A stretch of 64,000 nt of DNA from Spirochaetales bacterium (GCA_030540405.1 JAUNWH010000005.1:25048-89047), one strand, 5' to 3'; shown: positions 37,939 to 48,179, counted from the stretch's first letter. Notes: a model not told the origin generated them from the letters alone. Translations and numbers: made by a program.

Positions 37939-39774
37939 TTAATTTTTTTCTTTTTCGACACACTGAATATGTAGCTCATCCAGCTGTTTCTGCTCAACAA
38001 AGCTTGGGCAGTCATCCATCGGCGACATTGCCAAATTGTTCTTCGGGAAGGCGATTACTTCGTGGATGCTTTCCTCGTGGCACATCAGCATGATAAGGCG
38101 GTCGAGTCCCGGGGCGATTCCTCCGTGCGGCGGCGCGCCGAATTTGAATGCCTGTACCAAAAAGCCAAATGCTTTTTCTGCGCGCTCGCGGCTGTAGCCT
38201 ACGATTTCAAAAATCCGCTCCTGCAGCGCCGGATCATTGATACGCATTGAGCCTGAAGCAAGCTCATATCCGTTCAAGACAAGGTCGTAAAGGTCGCCTT
38301 TTACAGCTCCCGGATCGCTTTCCAAAGTGTCCCAGTATTTTTTCTGCGGAAGAGTGAACATATGGTGCTCAGTTTCCCACTTGTTTTCTTCCTCGTTCCA
38401 TGCGAAGTACGGGAAGTCGATAATCCATGCGAAGTGGAATTCGTCTTTCAGATTGTAAAGATTCAAGTCTTTTCCGAGCTGTTTGCGGACCGCTCCGAGC
38501 GCAACGCACGCTGTCTGCCATTTTTCATCGCTTACGAACAGAAGAAGGTCGTTCTTTTCTGCACCGAGCTTAGAACAGATTTCCGCTTCTTTTCCGGCGA
38601 AGAACTTAGAGATTCCGCCCTCAAATTTTCCTTCCGCGTCAACTTTCATCCAGGCAAGACCTTTCGCGTGGTTGATTTTTGCGACTGCTTCAAGGGCTTC
38701 AATGTGCTTTCTTGAATATTTGTCCGCAGCGTTCTTTACAACAAGGGCTTTAAGTCCGCTTCTCTTGTGTCGCTCAATGTTCTTATCTGCGTTTGCGGCT
38801 CCTGCCTTGAATGCGTTAAAGTCGCTCAAATCCGCCATAAACGCCGCGTCCTGCATCTTCATGTCAAAACGCAAATCCGGCTTGTCGCTTCCGTAAAGGT
38901 CAAATGCGTCGTCCCAGCTGATTCTGTCAAAATGAATCGGAAGCTCGTAGTTCAGCGTCTTTTTGAAAATGTGGCGCATAAGCTCTTCTGTTGTTTCAAG
39001 GACTTCCTCGCGGTTTGTAAAGCTCATTTCCATATCAATCTGGGTGAACTCAGGCTGGCGGTCTCCGCGTGCGTCCTCATCGCGGTAACAGCGCGCAATC
39101 TGGAAATACTTGTCGAATCCGGAAACCATAAGAAGCTGCTTGTAAAGCTGTGGCGACTGCGGCAAAGAATAGAATTTTCCCGGGTGAACGCGGCTCGGAA
39201 CCAAATAGTCGCGCGCGCCTTCTGGAGTGGACTTTATGAATGTAGGAGTTTCAATCTCCAAGAAACCTTTTGAAGTCAAGAATTCGCGTGTGGCAAAAGT
39301 TACTGCCGAACGCAAGATGATGTTGTGCTGCATAGGCTCGCGGCGAAGGTCAAGGTAGCGGTATTTTAGGCGCAAATCCTCGTTTGGAAGAACAACTGTC
39401 CCGTCCTTCTGGCGCACTTCCTCAATAGAAAATGGAAGCTCCTGCGAAGTTGTGAAAATCTCGATGTCGGTTGCTTCAACTTCAATCTCGCCGGTTGCCA
39501 TTTCCTTGTTCACGTCTTTTTCCGCGCGGGCTGCAACAACGCCTTCAACAGCGATACAATATTCTGACTTTAAGGAAGCGGCGATTTTCTTAACTTCGTC
39601 CGAAGCATTGTCGCCGACCATCACCTGTGTGATTCCATAGCGGTCGCGCAAGCGGATAAAAACAAGTCCGCCCAAATCGCGTGTTCGGCTAACCCAGCCG
39701 TTCAATACAACTTTCTTGCCGACGTCAGCCTTTGTAAGCTCGCCGCAAGTTACAGTTCTCTTAGAATTTTCCAT
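37939..39774 (-). CDS. aspS: aspartyl-tRNA synthetase
   Basis: A 611-residue class II synthetase of the bacterial type. The N-terminal OB fold (VVLNGWVSRTRDLGGLVFIRLRD) binds the anticodon; motif 2 is CYRDEDARGDRQPEFTQ; a GAD insertion domain occupies about residues 295-430; motif 3 is GGIAPGLDRL. It charges tRNA-Asp and, if the genome lacks AspRS2-type discrimination, possibly tRNA-Asn; this is not decidable here. AAGGA precedes the ATG and a clear terminator follows. Confidence 0.98.
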   Translation of the reverse strand: MENSKRTVTCGELTKADVGKKVVLNGWVSRTRDLGGLVFIRLRDRYGITQVMVGDNASDEVKKIAASLKSEYCIAVEGVVAARAEKDVNKEMATGEIEVEATDIEIFTTSQELPFSIEEVRQKDGTVVLPNEDLRLKYRYLDLRREPMQHNIILRSAVTFATREFLTSKGFLEIETPTFIKSTPEGARDYLVPSRVHPGKFYSLPQSPQLYKQLLMVSGFDKYFQIARCYRDEDARGDRQPEFTQIDMEMSFTNREEVLETTEELMRHIFKKTLNYELPIHFDRISWDDAFDLYGSDKPDLRFDMKMQDAAFMADLSDFNAFKAGAANADKNIERHKRSGLKALVVKNAADKYSRKHIEALEAVAKINHAKGLAWMKVDAEGKFEGGISKFFAGKEAEICSKLGAEKNDLLLFVSDEKWQTACVALGAVRKQLGKDLNLYNLKDEFHFAWIIDFPYFAWNEEENKWETEHHMFTLPQKKYWDTLESDPGAVKGDLYDLVLNGYELASGSMRINDPALQERIFEIVGYSRERAEKAFGFLVQAFKFGAPPHGGIAPGLDRLIMLMCHEESIHEVIAFPKNNLAMSPMDDCPSFVEQKQLDELHIQCVEKEKN

Positions 39775-39900
39775 AAGATATTCCTTTTTGCCGCGGCATG
39801 AATCCGCGTTGATTTTATTTGCGAAAAATTTACAAGAAAATATTTTAATGTTTCATAATTTTTTTTACAACAACCTTTTTCAGTAGCAAGCCGGACAAGT

Positions 39901-41226
39901 TTAAACCTTAAACGCGCCTTTTTCTGCAAGGCTTAGGAACGCTTTTACAACATCAGGGTCAAACTGCTTGCCGCTGTTCATTTTAAAGTCCTCAATAATT
40001 TTTTCCAGCGGAAAAGCCTTTCTATAGCAGCGGTCTTGGCTCATGCAGTCAAAAACGTCAGCAACAGAAATAATGCGCACAATTTCAGGAATTTCATTTC
40101 CTTTAAGGCCTTTAGGGTATCCTGTGCCATCAATCCGCTCATGGTGATAAAGGGCGGCAAGGCAAGCGTCTGGAATCAATGTAAGTTCCTTTAGAAGATT
40201 GTAGCCTGTTGTTGTGTGGCTTTGCATAAGCTTGTATTCGTCATCAGTAAGTTTTTCAGGCTTTTTTATAATTTCGTCAGGAATAGCGATTTTTCCGCAG
40301 TCATGGAAAAGTCCGCAGTAATAGGCGTTAAGGCATTCATCGCTGGACTTGCCCATTTCCTTTGCAAGCATATACGAGTATTTTGCAACACGCTCAGAGT
40401 GCCCGCCTGTGTAAATGTCCTTGGCATCGATAAATTTTGTAAACGCCTTTATTACCTGCTCAAGCGTAAGCCTGTCGTGCTCGCGTTCTTTTTCTTTTGC
40501 AAGCCTTATCGAATGAAGTCTGATTCTTGAAATCACAAGACAAAGCCACATTATGTAAAAAAGCAAAAAGGCATAGAAAAACGGACGGTAAAACAAATCA
40601 TTTTCAAACTTGTAATTTACTTTCCAAGACTTGAATTTCATCAAGCCATCTGTGTCTTCTGTGTAGAAAACAAAGCCCATGGAAATGCTGTTCACGTCCT
40701 GCACTCTGCCCGGAATGTATTTTTCTATGCTTGGATAAAAAACAATTCTGCTTCCCGGATCAAGCGGAATAAGAATGTTGTTAAGATTTTTTATTGTCCT
40801 AATTGAAAAATCGGATTCCTTTGCTTTTTTTAAGTCTATTAAAGGCTGAGACGGCTTTTTTTCAGCCCGGCTTTTGTAAATTTCAACAAATCCGTTCCAA
40901 GCGTTGTTCAGATAGCAAGGCTGCGTTATGTTTATTTCCACGCTCCAGTCTTTTATCGCGCGCTTGTTAAGATTTTTTACAACTCCAGTGTAAATTCTGC
41001 CTGTAAGATTTCCTTTTCCCGGATGAATAGAAGCAATGTAAGGAACATAAGTTGTCCAAACATCGCCTTTTAGCTGTCGTTTTCCTATTGAAAACTGAAC
41101 GTCTGGAGAAATATCATTTTCGGTAATAAATTCCTTTGTTGTGGCGAATATAAAAAATCCAACTGTTACAGCCACAAACGAAACTGCGAGAAGAACTATA
41201 TAAATTTTCTTTAAGAACTTTTTCAT
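39901..41226 (-). CDS. HD-GYP domain membrane protein
   Basis: A 441-residue protein: N-terminal helix (about 7-28), an extracytoplasmic domain of roughly 180 residues, a second helix (about 213-235), then an HD-GYP domain with GLFHDCGKIAIPDE and HHERIDGTGYPKGL. HD-GYP proteins degrade cyclic-di-GMP. With the GGDEF-EAL receptor at 20832-23297 it suggests active c-di-GMP signalling. The frame extends upstream to a TTG at 41271, but the ATG at 41226 gives a normal membrane-anchor N-terminus (MKKFLKKIYIVLL). Confidence 0.9.
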   Translation of the reverse strand: MKKFLKKIYIVLLAVSFVAVTVGFFIFATTKEFITENDISPDVQFSIGKRQLKGDVWTTYVPYIASIHPGKGNLTGRIYTGVVKNLNKRAIKDWSVEINITQPCYLNNAWNGFVEIYKSRAEKKPSQPLIDLKKAKESDFSIRTIKNLNNILIPLDPGSRIVFYPSIEKYIPGRVQDVNSISMGFVFYTEDTDGLMKFKSWKVNYKFENDLFYRPFFYAFLLFYIMWLCLVISRIRLHSIRLAKEKEREHDRLTLEQVIKAFTKFIDAKDIYTGGHSERVAKYSYMLAKEMGKSSDECLNAYYCGLFHDCGKIAIPDEIIKKPEKLTDDEYKLMQSHTTTGYNLLKELTLIPDACLAALYHHERIDGTGYPKGLKGNEIPEIVRIISVADVFDCMSQDRCYRKAFPLEKIIEDFKMNSGKQFDPDVVKAFLSLAEKGAFKV

Positions 41227-41282
41227 AGCAGCATCTTTTCCGTAGTAAAGAGGAATGCCTAATAAATCCAAAATGTCATTTA

Positions 41283-41309
41283 GATTTTCAGGTCAAGCCC
41301 GAAAATGAC
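41283..41309 (-). repeat. 27-bp dispersed hairpin element
   Basis: Minus-strand copy, stem ATTTTCGGG/CCTGAAAAT with one mismatch, loop CTTGA. Lies between the cellulase and HD-GYP genes. Confidence 0.75.
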
Positions 41310-41355
41310 ATAAAAGATAAATTCGGGACATTTCCTCGTCTATTTTTTAAGTCTC

Positions 41356-43515
41356 TTACTCCATGCAGCCTGAAATCAGATAAACAAGCGGTGAATTCCA
41401 GTAAATTGTAACTTCGTTGCATGAATAACTTTGAACACTGTCTATGTAGCAGGCAGCATAAGGAGCGTCAGAAAGATTTGCACGCGCAAAAGGATCTTCA
41501 AGCTTTGAGTCAGGGCCGCCTACAAGCATTCCCGGCATAGGCTTTTTGGCAACTTGCGAAGGTCTGTGGTGCGGAAGAATCGGCGAAAGTGTTCCAAATC
41601 CAGTTACAAAACAGTACGAAGTTGTATTTTTTCCAAGCAAATAGTCAATTTGGCATTTTGCAGCTTCCTTGTATTTTTTGTTTGGTGAAATTCTGTCCGC
41701 CAGCAAGAAAAGCATTCCGTTGTTTGCGGCTCCCATGTTGCTTCCCCAGACATATTCATACATCGAAAGTGAAACATCGTAAGAATCCGCGGCGACATTC
41801 TTGAGTTTTTCATTAGCCTTTGAAAGGAATGCTTTTTGTGCTTTCTGATAAAATGAATCTTTTGGAGCATCACTTGAAAGATATTCATAAAGTCCGTAAA
41901 GTCCGACCTGCTGCCAGCCAAGATCCTGTCCAATTTCAAATGGGTCATAAGCTTTTAAAAGCTCAAGATATTTTTCGTCCCCAAAAGTTTTATAAAGCTC
42001 TGCAAGCGCCCAGAATCTTTCGTCAGCATCCTGAGAATCATTGTAAGCTCCGGTTGTAAACAAAATCGGATTTGTAAAGCCTTTTCCATCAAAAGGAGTT
42101 TTTTCAAGATATTCCCATGCTTTTTTTGCAGCGGCGGAATATTTTGCGCTTTCCTCGTAGTCTTTAAAAACTCTTGAAGCCATCGCCATTGCAGCGGCAA
42201 AGTCAGCAGTAGCGGCAGTTGAAACAGGACACAAAACCAGCCTGTCTTTTTCGTCCTGCGGCATAACTTCTCCAGGGAATTCTCTGCAAGAAACTTTATG
42301 GAATACAGCCCCAGTTTCTGGAATTTGCATTTTAAGCATCCAGTCAAGCTCGTACTTTATTTCATCAAGAATATTTTCAGAAGCAAATGAATTTTTGTTA
42401 TGCTCATAAGCAAGCATCAAGTCAGAGGCAGCTTTTGCAGCAGGAACAACATAACGTCCGTAGTCTCCGGCATCGTGCCAGCCGCCGTTTACATCGTAAG
42501 AAGTTTCAACATTGCCGTAAACAACTGCACGCGTTGTGTGGCATTCCGGGTGTCCAAAATCCGCATCCTGAACTTTTGTTCCGCATCTTTGCAGATAGAA
42601 AAATCTTACTGCGCTTTTTAAAATTCCGTCATAAATATCGTTTGCAATCTTAAATTCGAATGACTCGCCGTATTTTCCAGCCTTGATTTTGTAAGTTCCT
42701 TCCGCGGAAAGTTTTGAAAAATCAGCAATTGCAGTCTGCTCGCCAGAAGCTTCGTTGAACTTTGCATTTTTCAGTTTGCCGGAAAAAACAACGTTTTCAG
42801 TTTTTGTGTCTATAACATCAAAAGTTCCAGAAATTTTCGCGCTTTTCTTTGAGCGGACAACAGCAGTTTTCTTTGCGGAAGGCAAATATCCTAGCTGGTT
42901 CAAATTGACATTTGAAGTCGTTGTTGAAGTAACAATTTCAGTAATTCCAGAAGCGTCAACAAGCTCAAGGTCAAAGTTGTCAAAGAAAATCGAATGTCCT
43001 TTCATGTCTTCCGGACAGCCTTTTCCCATTCCCACATTCAAAACAAGCCGCGGAGAAAAATCTGTAGGCTCGCGCATTGTAAATGTAGATTCAATATGCT
43101 TGGTTTCTTTTCCCACGGAATCCCAGCCGCCAACATAAGCGTGGTAATCTCTTCCGTTCACCTGAAGCCGCCATTCAAAAGTTCTTTCTATAGAGGAATG
43201 CACGTCAAAAGAATATTTGTAAACGCCGCCTTTGTACAAAGAAAATCCGTCGAAATAAGGCTGAATTGCATATTCGTAAGGTCCGGGATTTTTTATGCGG
43301 ATTTCCATTTCGCCGTTTTCGGTTACAAGCTGATCTGCGCTTCCATTTGAAAGGAACATATCCCAGAATTTTTTTCCTTTGCTGAAATCTCCGTTTTTTA
43401 TAAGATTTGAAGTTGGCTCAGATTCTTCCGGCTCTTCGTTTTTTACAGATTTTCCAAAAGCAAACGAAACAAGCAAAGCCGATGCCGCCAAAAGAGAAAA
43501 AATCAGTTTCTTCAT
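41356..43515 (-). CDS. glycoside hydrolase family 9 cellulase
   Basis: A 719-residue secreted enzyme that hydrolyses cellulose or related beta-1,4-glucans. After a signal peptide come a carbohydrate-binding jelly-roll of CBM4/9 type (about 38-190, NLIKNGDFSKGKKFW), an Ig-like CelD_N domain (about 200-285, VNLNQLGYLPSAKKTAVV), and the GH9 (alpha/alpha)6 barrel. Catalytic landmarks are GGWHDAGDYGRYVVPAA, PHHRPSQV and the acid Glu in CNEVTIYWNSPLVYL. The start ATG at 43515 has AGGAG upstream; the frame reads further back without a credible start. The AT-rich upstream region holds a TATAAT at 43559-43564. Confidence 0.95.
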   Translation of the reverse strand: MKKLIFSLLAASALLVSFAFGKSVKNEEPEESEPTSNLIKNGDFSKGKKFWDMFLSNGSADQLVTENGEMEIRIKNPGPYEYAIQPYFDGFSLYKGGVYKYSFDVHSSIERTFEWRLQVNGRDYHAYVGGWDSVGKETKHIESTFTMREPTDFSPRLVLNVGMGKGCPEDMKGHSIFFDNFDLELVDASGITEIVTSTTTSNVNLNQLGYLPSAKKTAVVRSKKSAKISGTFDVIDTKTENVVFSGKLKNAKFNEASGEQTAIADFSKLSAEGTYKIKAGKYGESFEFKIANDIYDGILKSAVRFFYLQRCGTKVQDADFGHPECHTTRAVVYGNVETSYDVNGGWHDAGDYGRYVVPAAKAASDLMLAYEHNKNSFASENILDEIKYELDWMLKMQIPETGAVFHKVSCREFPGEVMPQDEKDRLVLCPVSTAATADFAAAMAMASRVFKDYEESAKYSAAAKKAWEYLEKTPFDGKGFTNPILFTTGAYNDSQDADERFWALAELYKTFGDEKYLELLKAYDPFEIGQDLGWQQVGLYGLYEYLSSDAPKDSFYQKAQKAFLSKANEKLKNVAADSYDVSLSMYEYVWGSNMGAANNGMLFLLADRISPNKKYKEAAKCQIDYLLGKNTTSYCFVTGFGTLSPILPHHRPSQVAKKPMPGMLVGGPDSKLEDPFARANLSDAPYAACYIDSVQSYSCNEVTIYWNSPLVYLISGCME

Positions 43516-43646
43516 AAAAGCTCCTATGAAATATAAGCTGATTTGACACTCGGAATAGATTATAATCCGCTTTTTGCAAATTAGAAAGGTCTGAAATATA
43601 AATTTAACAAAATTTATATAAATGCTTAATAAAATCTTGACATTGC

Positions 43647-43691
43647 AAAAAAAATCCCCGCGCAAAACAAAAATTTAAGTTCTGCACGGGG
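43647..43691 (-). terminator. rho-independent terminator of malQ
   Basis: Minus-strand stem CCCCGTGCA (43683-43691) with TGCGCGGGG (43656-43664), one G-U pair, then eight T (43647-43654). Ends the malQ transcript. Confidence 0.8.
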
Positions 43692-43715
43692 GAATATTCA
43701 GTTGCGCTTTAAAAA

Positions 43716-45200
43716 CTAAGCTCTTCCGTATAGATGCGTAAAGTGCGCAAGGAAATTCTTGGAATCTTCTGAAAACTGCTCTTTTGTTGCGCGCCATTTC
43801 CAGTTGTTTCCGACTGTTGACGGAATATTCATGCGGGCTTCTTTGCCAAGCCCAATCAAATCCTGCATAGTAAGAATGCAAGTATTTGCGACGCTCGACA
43901 TTGCGGCAATCATCATTTCTTTTACAACATCACGGTTTTCTTTTACACGAAGATATTCCTTTGCATTTTCAACATCTTTTTTCGCGGCAGTTTCTGTCCA
44001 GCCAAGAATTGTGTCGTTGTCGTGAGTTCCTGTGTAAACAACGCAATTCTGTGTGTAGCGGTAAGGAATGTAGTCGCTTGTCTCACGTGAATCAAATGCA
44101 AACTGAAGAACTTTCATTCCAGGGAATCCTGAATCCTTTAAAAGCTGTTTTACGCTGTCTGTAAGGAATCCAAGGTCTTCCGCAATAACAGGCATTTCGC
44201 CAAACTGCTTTTTAAGCGAATTGAACAAATCCATTCCCGGTCCCTGACGCCAAACGCCAACTTTCGCATTTGTAGAACCATAAGGAATACAATAGAAAGA
44301 ATCAAATCCGCGGAAATGGTCAATTCTTATAACATCGTAAATTGCCATGCTTTTTTCAAGGCGTTTTTTCCACCAAGCATAATCCGTCTGCTTCATGTAT
44401 TCCCAGTTGTATACAGGATTTCCCCAAAGCTGACCGTCCGCAGAAAATCCATCTGGAGGGCAGCCGGCAACTTCGACTGGCTTGTAATTTTCGTCAAGCA
44501 TAAACTGGCTTGGATTTGACCAAACATCTGAACTGTCCGCCGCAACATAAATCGGAATATCGCCTATAATTTGAATTCCTTTTTCATTCGCATATTTTTT
44601 AAGGGCGTACCACTGCTTAAAGAAGAAATACTGAAGCATTTTGTAGTACTGCATACGTTCCGCAGATTTCTTTTTCCAAGAATCAAGAGCATCTGGCTTT
44701 CTGCAGCGAATGTCTTCTTCCCAAAAGTCAAATGCAATTCCGCCATGCGCATCTTTTATCGCCATAAAAAGCGAATAATCTTCAAGCCAAAACGCATTTT
44801 CAGCGCAGAAAGTATCAAAGTCAGATGGAATACTTTTGTTGAAGTTTTTCTGGATTATTGAAAAAACTTTATGGCGCTCAATATAAAGTGTTCCGTAATC
44901 CACATAACGCTCGTTGCCACCCCAGTTTACATTTTCGTAGTCGGATTTCTGCAAAAATCCCTGTTCCGTCAAAAAATCAAAATCAATAAAATAAGGATTT
45001 CCGGCAAAAGTAGAAAAGCTCTGGTAAGGCGAATCTCCATAGCTTGTAGGGCAAACCGGAAGAATCTGCCAGTATTTTTGGTCTGCGCTTTTCAGATAAT
45101 CAACAAACTCATAGGCGTTTTTGCCCATTGTTCCAATTCCTGTTTTTCCAGGCAAAGATGAAATGTGCATCAGCACACCGCAAGCACGTTTGTTCAACAT
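43716..45200 (-). CDS. malQ: 4-alpha-glucanotransferase
   Basis: A 494-residue GH77 amylomaltase with the N-terminal signature GVLMHISSLPGKTGIGTMG, YWQILPVCPTSYGDSPYQSFS, catalytic IRIDHFRGFDS and the acid/base region VIAEDLGFLT. It disproportionates maltodextrins in the cytoplasm. It lies 23 bases after a LacI-type regulator gene and shares the direction of the maltodextrin transporter, so it completes an uptake-and-processing unit. GAGG precedes the ATG. Confidence 0.97.
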   Translation of the reverse strand: MLNKRACGVLMHISSLPGKTGIGTMGKNAYEFVDYLKSADQKYWQILPVCPTSYGDSPYQSFSTFAGNPYFIDFDFLTEQGFLQKSDYENVNWGGNERYVDYGTLYIERHKVFSIIQKNFNKSIPSDFDTFCAENAFWLEDYSLFMAIKDAHGGIAFDFWEEDIRCRKPDALDSWKKKSAERMQYYKMLQYFFFKQWYALKKYANEKGIQIIGDIPIYVAADSSDVWSNPSQFMLDENYKPVEVAGCPPDGFSADGQLWGNPVYNWEYMKQTDYAWWKKRLEKSMAIYDVIRIDHFRGFDSFYCIPYGSTNAKVGVWRQGPGMDLFNSLKKQFGEMPVIAEDLGFLTDSVKQLLKDSGFPGMKVLQFAFDSRETSDYIPYRYTQNCVVYTGTHDNDTILGWTETAAKKDVENAKEYLRVKENRDVVKEMMIAAMSSVANTCILTMQDLIGLGKEARMNIPSTVGNNWKWRATKEQFSEDSKNFLAHFTHLYGRA

Positions 45201-45223
45201 ATATTTCCTCGTAAATATTGAAG

Positions 45224-46261
45224 TTATTTATTTACAATTGATTTCACAGTTTCGCCTTCGACAAATTCAAATGGAATAATCTTATGAACTGCCGGAGCTT
45301 TTTTTTCAACGCAGTCTATAAAAGTTTTAAGTCCTTGTATAGCCAGATCCTCGTTCGATTGCTTTACAGTTGTAATTCTAGGACAATAAAAATCCGCAAT
45401 GGAAAGTCCGTCGAATCCGATTATAGAAATATCTTCTGGAATTGAATAGCCCATCTGCTTAAGCTTACGGCAAGCTCCAATCGCCATAACATCGGACATA
45501 CAGAAAATTGCAGTCAAGTCTGGAAATTTTTTTATAAGCTCTTCCGCCGCGGAAGCTCCGCCTTCAAAACTATAGCGGGTTGTAACATAAGCTTTTTCAA
45601 AATCAAAATCAAGCCCTGCAAGTTCAAGGCCTTCAATGAATCCGTCGTAGCGGTTTTTAGAAGTTTCAGAGCTTTCAAAGTCTCCGCCAATCACTCCAAT
45701 TTTTGTGTGTCCATGCTTTACAAAATAGCGGGCAACATAAAGCGAAGCCTGAAATTCGTCTGTGCTTACACTTGAAAGATTTTCAAAGCCTTCTTTTTTT
45801 GGCTTGGTAGTAATAAGAATGCAAGGCACTTTTATTTTTTTAAAGTCCTCGCTGAATCGTTCTGGATTTCCGCCTAAAAATACAAAGCCGAGCGGTTTTT
45901 TTTCGTAGTAAATGTTCAAAGCGCACTGGGCTTCGTTGCTGTATTCACCGACAATCTCGTTGTCATATTCATCAAGAATAACAACACTTGCGTTATATGG
46001 AAGTTTTTCAATCCGCTTTTGCATAAGTTCAAGGATATTGTAAAAAAGCATATTGTTTGTTCCTTTTACAATAATTACAATTGTCTTGCTTCCGCGGGAT
46101 TTAAGTTCTTTTGCGTTTTTATTAAGAACAAAGTCATGCTTGGCTACAACTTCCAGAACTTTCTTGCGCATTTCATCGCTTACGTAAGCCTGGTTATTTA
46201 AAACACGCGAAACAGTTCCAACGGCGCAGCCACACTCTCTAGCAATATCCTTGATTGTCAT
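45224..46261 (-). CDS. LacI-family transcriptional regulator
   Basis: A 345-residue LacI/GalR protein: helix-turn-helix IKDIARECGCAVGTVSRVLN, hinge NKNAKELKSRGS, and a periplasmic-binding-protein-like sensor domain ending in a typical VKSIVNK. It probably represses the transporter operon at the palindrome TGGAAACGTTTCCA (49569-49582), a classic LacI-family site, and responds to a maltodextrin. Encoded between malQ and the permeases, same strand. Confidence 0.93.
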   Translation of the reverse strand: MTIKDIARECGCAVGTVSRVLNNQAYVSDEMRKKVLEVVAKHDFVLNKNAKELKSRGSKTIVIIVKGTNNMLFYNILELMQKRIEKLPYNASVVILDEYDNEIVGEYSNEAQCALNIYYEKKPLGFVFLGGNPERFSEDFKKIKVPCILITTKPKKEGFENLSSVSTDEFQASLYVARYFVKHGHTKIGVIGGDFESSETSKNRYDGFIEGLELAGLDFDFEKAYVTTRYSFEGGASAAEELIKKFPDLTAIFCMSDVMAIGACRKLKQMGYSIPEDISIIGFDGLSIADFYCPRITTVKQSNEDLAIQGLKTFIDCVEKKAPAVHKIIPFEFVEGETVKSIVNK

Positions 46262-46315
46262 GTAAAACCTTCCTGCATTTTTAAATAAACTGTTTTTACC
46301 TTAAAAGCAATACGG

Positions 46316-46339
46316 CAAAAGAGCGGAAATCCGCCCTCA
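46316..46339 (-). terminator. weak terminator after the MalG-type permease
   Basis: Minus-strand GAGGGCGGA, TT, TCCGCTC with a bulge, then TTTT. It lies 16-39 bases past the permease stop and before the LacI gene, and would reduce read-through into lacI and malQ. Confidence 0.4.
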
Positions 46340-46354
46340 AGCCTTAATGCGTCC

Positions 46355-47200
46355 TTAGCCTTTTACCGCCCCAGAAATTACGCCTTTTATAATGTATTTC
46401 TGCGAAGCAATGTAGAAAATTACAATCGGAATAATCGCAAGAACAAGCATCGCCATGAATCCGCCGTAATCTGTTGCGCCGTAAGCTCCCTGCATTGCAA
46501 TCTGAATCGCAACAGGAACAGTTTTGTGGTCAGTTCCCAAAATAAGATAAGGAAGCAAATAGTCGTTCCAAACCCACATCGAGTTCAAGATTGAAACCGT
46601 AATAATAGTAGGCTTTAGAATCGGGAAAACAACAAGGAAGAAAGTCTGAAGCGGATTGCAGCCGTCAATTTCAGCAGCTTCTTCAATTTCAAGCGGAACA
46701 GCCTTTACAAATCCCGTAAACATAAACACAGAAAGTCCAGCTCCGAATCCAAGGTAAACAAAGACAATTCCAAAAACATTGTCAAAGCTGATTCTGTTTA
46801 CAATGAAAGTCATTGTGTACATAACCATTTGGAACGGAACAATCATGCTGAATGCAAACAGGAAATAAATTGCCTTTGTGAATTTGTTTTTTACACGGAC
46901 AATGAACCAGGAAGCCATTGATGTGCAGACAATAATCACAAGAACTGAAGCAATTGAAACCCACACAGAGCGGATAAACGAAATAAAGAATCCCGAAGAC
47001 GAAAGTCCGTTCAGGTAGTTTTCAAAACCAACGAAAGTCTCTGAGTTCGGCATAGCAAACGGCGAACTTGAAATATAAAGGCGAGACTTAAAGGAATTGA
47101 GCAAAACAAGCAAAATTGGAATTAAAAATATAGCCGAAAGCAAGCAAAGAAAAACAAAAGCTATTGTGTTGCTGCAGGTCTTCTGCTTTGAAAGTGTCAT
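46355..47200 (-). CDS. sugar ABC transporter permease, MalG type
   Basis: A 281-residue permease with six helices and the EAA loop LEIEEAAEIDGCNPLQTFFLVVFPILKP. Second channel subunit of a CUT1-type maltooligosaccharide importer. Start overlaps the preceding permease stop by four bases. No ATPase gene is in the operon, so a shared MsmK-like ATPase elsewhere is expected. Confidence 0.95.
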   Translation of the reverse strand: MTLSKQKTCSNTIAFVFLCLLSAIFLIPILLVLLNSFKSRLYISSSPFAMPNSETFVGFENYLNGLSSSGFFISFIRSVWVSIASVLVIIVCTSMASWFIVRVKNKFTKAIYFLFAFSMIVPFQMVMYTMTFIVNRISFDNVFGIVFVYLGFGAGLSVFMFTGFVKAVPLEIEEAAEIDGCNPLQTFFLVVFPILKPTIITVSILNSMWVWNDYLLPYLILGTDHKTVPVAIQIAMQGAYGATDYGGFMAMLVLAIIPIVIFYIASQKYIIKGVISGAVKG

Positions 47201-48045
47201 TGTTCAACCTCCTTCTGGTTTGTAAGCTTAAGCTGGATAAATGCAATAGCCGCAACTATAATGAAGAAAACAACAGCCTTAGCCTGTCCAACTCCGTGCC
47301 AGTGCATATTGCGTCCGTAGAAAGCGTTATATATATTCAAAGCGAGCATTTCAGTTGTTTTTTCTGGAGCGCCGGCTGTCAATGCCAAGTTCTGGTCAAA
47401 CATCTTGAATGTGTTTGTAAGCGTAAGGAAAGTACAAATTGTAATTGAAGGCATTACCATTGGAATTTTTATCTTGAAAAGAACAGTCATTGAAGAAGCT
47501 CCGTCAATCTGAGCCGCCTCAATCAAGTCATTCGGAATATTCTGAAGTCCGGCAATATAAATTACCATCATATATCCGATGAGCTGCCAGTTTGTAAGGA
47601 TTACAAGTCCCCAAAAACCAAACTGCGTCTTAAAAGTTATGTCCATTCCAAAGTGCGAAAGAACGCCGTTTATAAGAAGATTCCAAATATATCCCAAAAC
47701 GATTCCGCCAATTAAGTTCGGCATAAAGAAAATCGAGCGGAAAATCGCAACACCTTTAAGTTCCCTTGTAAGAAGAACCGCAAGGCTGAATGCAAAAACA
47801 TTTACAGTTACAATTGAAACAACAGTGAATAATGAAGTAAATCCCAAGGCGTGAATAAATTCATTGTCTGCGGTAAAAGCCTTGATGTAGTTCGCAAAGC
47901 CAACCCAAGTAGCATCTGTAACAGTAGGAAAGTCCGTGAAAGAAAGTCCGATTCCCATTAAGAAAGGAATCACGAAAAACATTGCAAATGCCAGTAAAGT
48001 AGGCAAAAGAAATATAGGGAAATACCCCGCCAATGGTTTTTTCAT
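47197..48045 (-). CDS. sugar ABC transporter permease, MalF type
   Basis: A 282-residue CUT1 permease with the EAA loop DLIEAAQIDGASSMTVLFKIKIP. GAGGTGAA precedes the ATG. It is 141 bases downstream of the binding-protein gene; that gap holds two strong hairpins that probably make the binding protein more abundant than the membrane subunits. Confidence 0.95.
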   Translation of the reverse strand: MKKPLAGYFPIFLLPTLLAFAMFFVIPFLMGIGLSFTDFPTVTDATWVGFANYIKAFTADNEFIHALGFTSLFTVVSIVTVNVFAFSLAVLLTRELKGVAIFRSIFFMPNLIGGIVLGYIWNLLINGVLSHFGMDITFKTQFGFWGLVILTNWQLIGYMMVIYIAGLQNIPNDLIEAAQIDGASSMTVLFKIKIPMVMPSITICTFLTLTNTFKMFDQNLALTAGAPEKTTEMLALNIYNAFYGRNMHWHGVGQAKAVVFFIIVAAIAFIQLKLTNQKEVEQ

Positions 48046-48072
48046 TTTTCACCTCTGAAGAATTGAAAGGCA

Positions 48073-48179
48073 TTCCTGCGGCAAAACCAATTGCATGATA
48101 AGCTCCACCGCAGGAACAGATATATTTTTAACTAATGAAGGACTGTGAAAGACATGCGGAATCTTTTTTCAGACTCCGC
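48073..48179 (-). other. two intercistronic hairpins between binding protein and permease
   Basis: One 9-bp stem pairs 48156-48164 with 48171-48179 around a six-base loop (minus strand, one G-U pair); another 9-bp stem pairs 48073-48081 with 48108-48116. No T run follows either. This is the usual position of structures that protect the upstream binding-protein message from 3' decay. Confidence 0.55.
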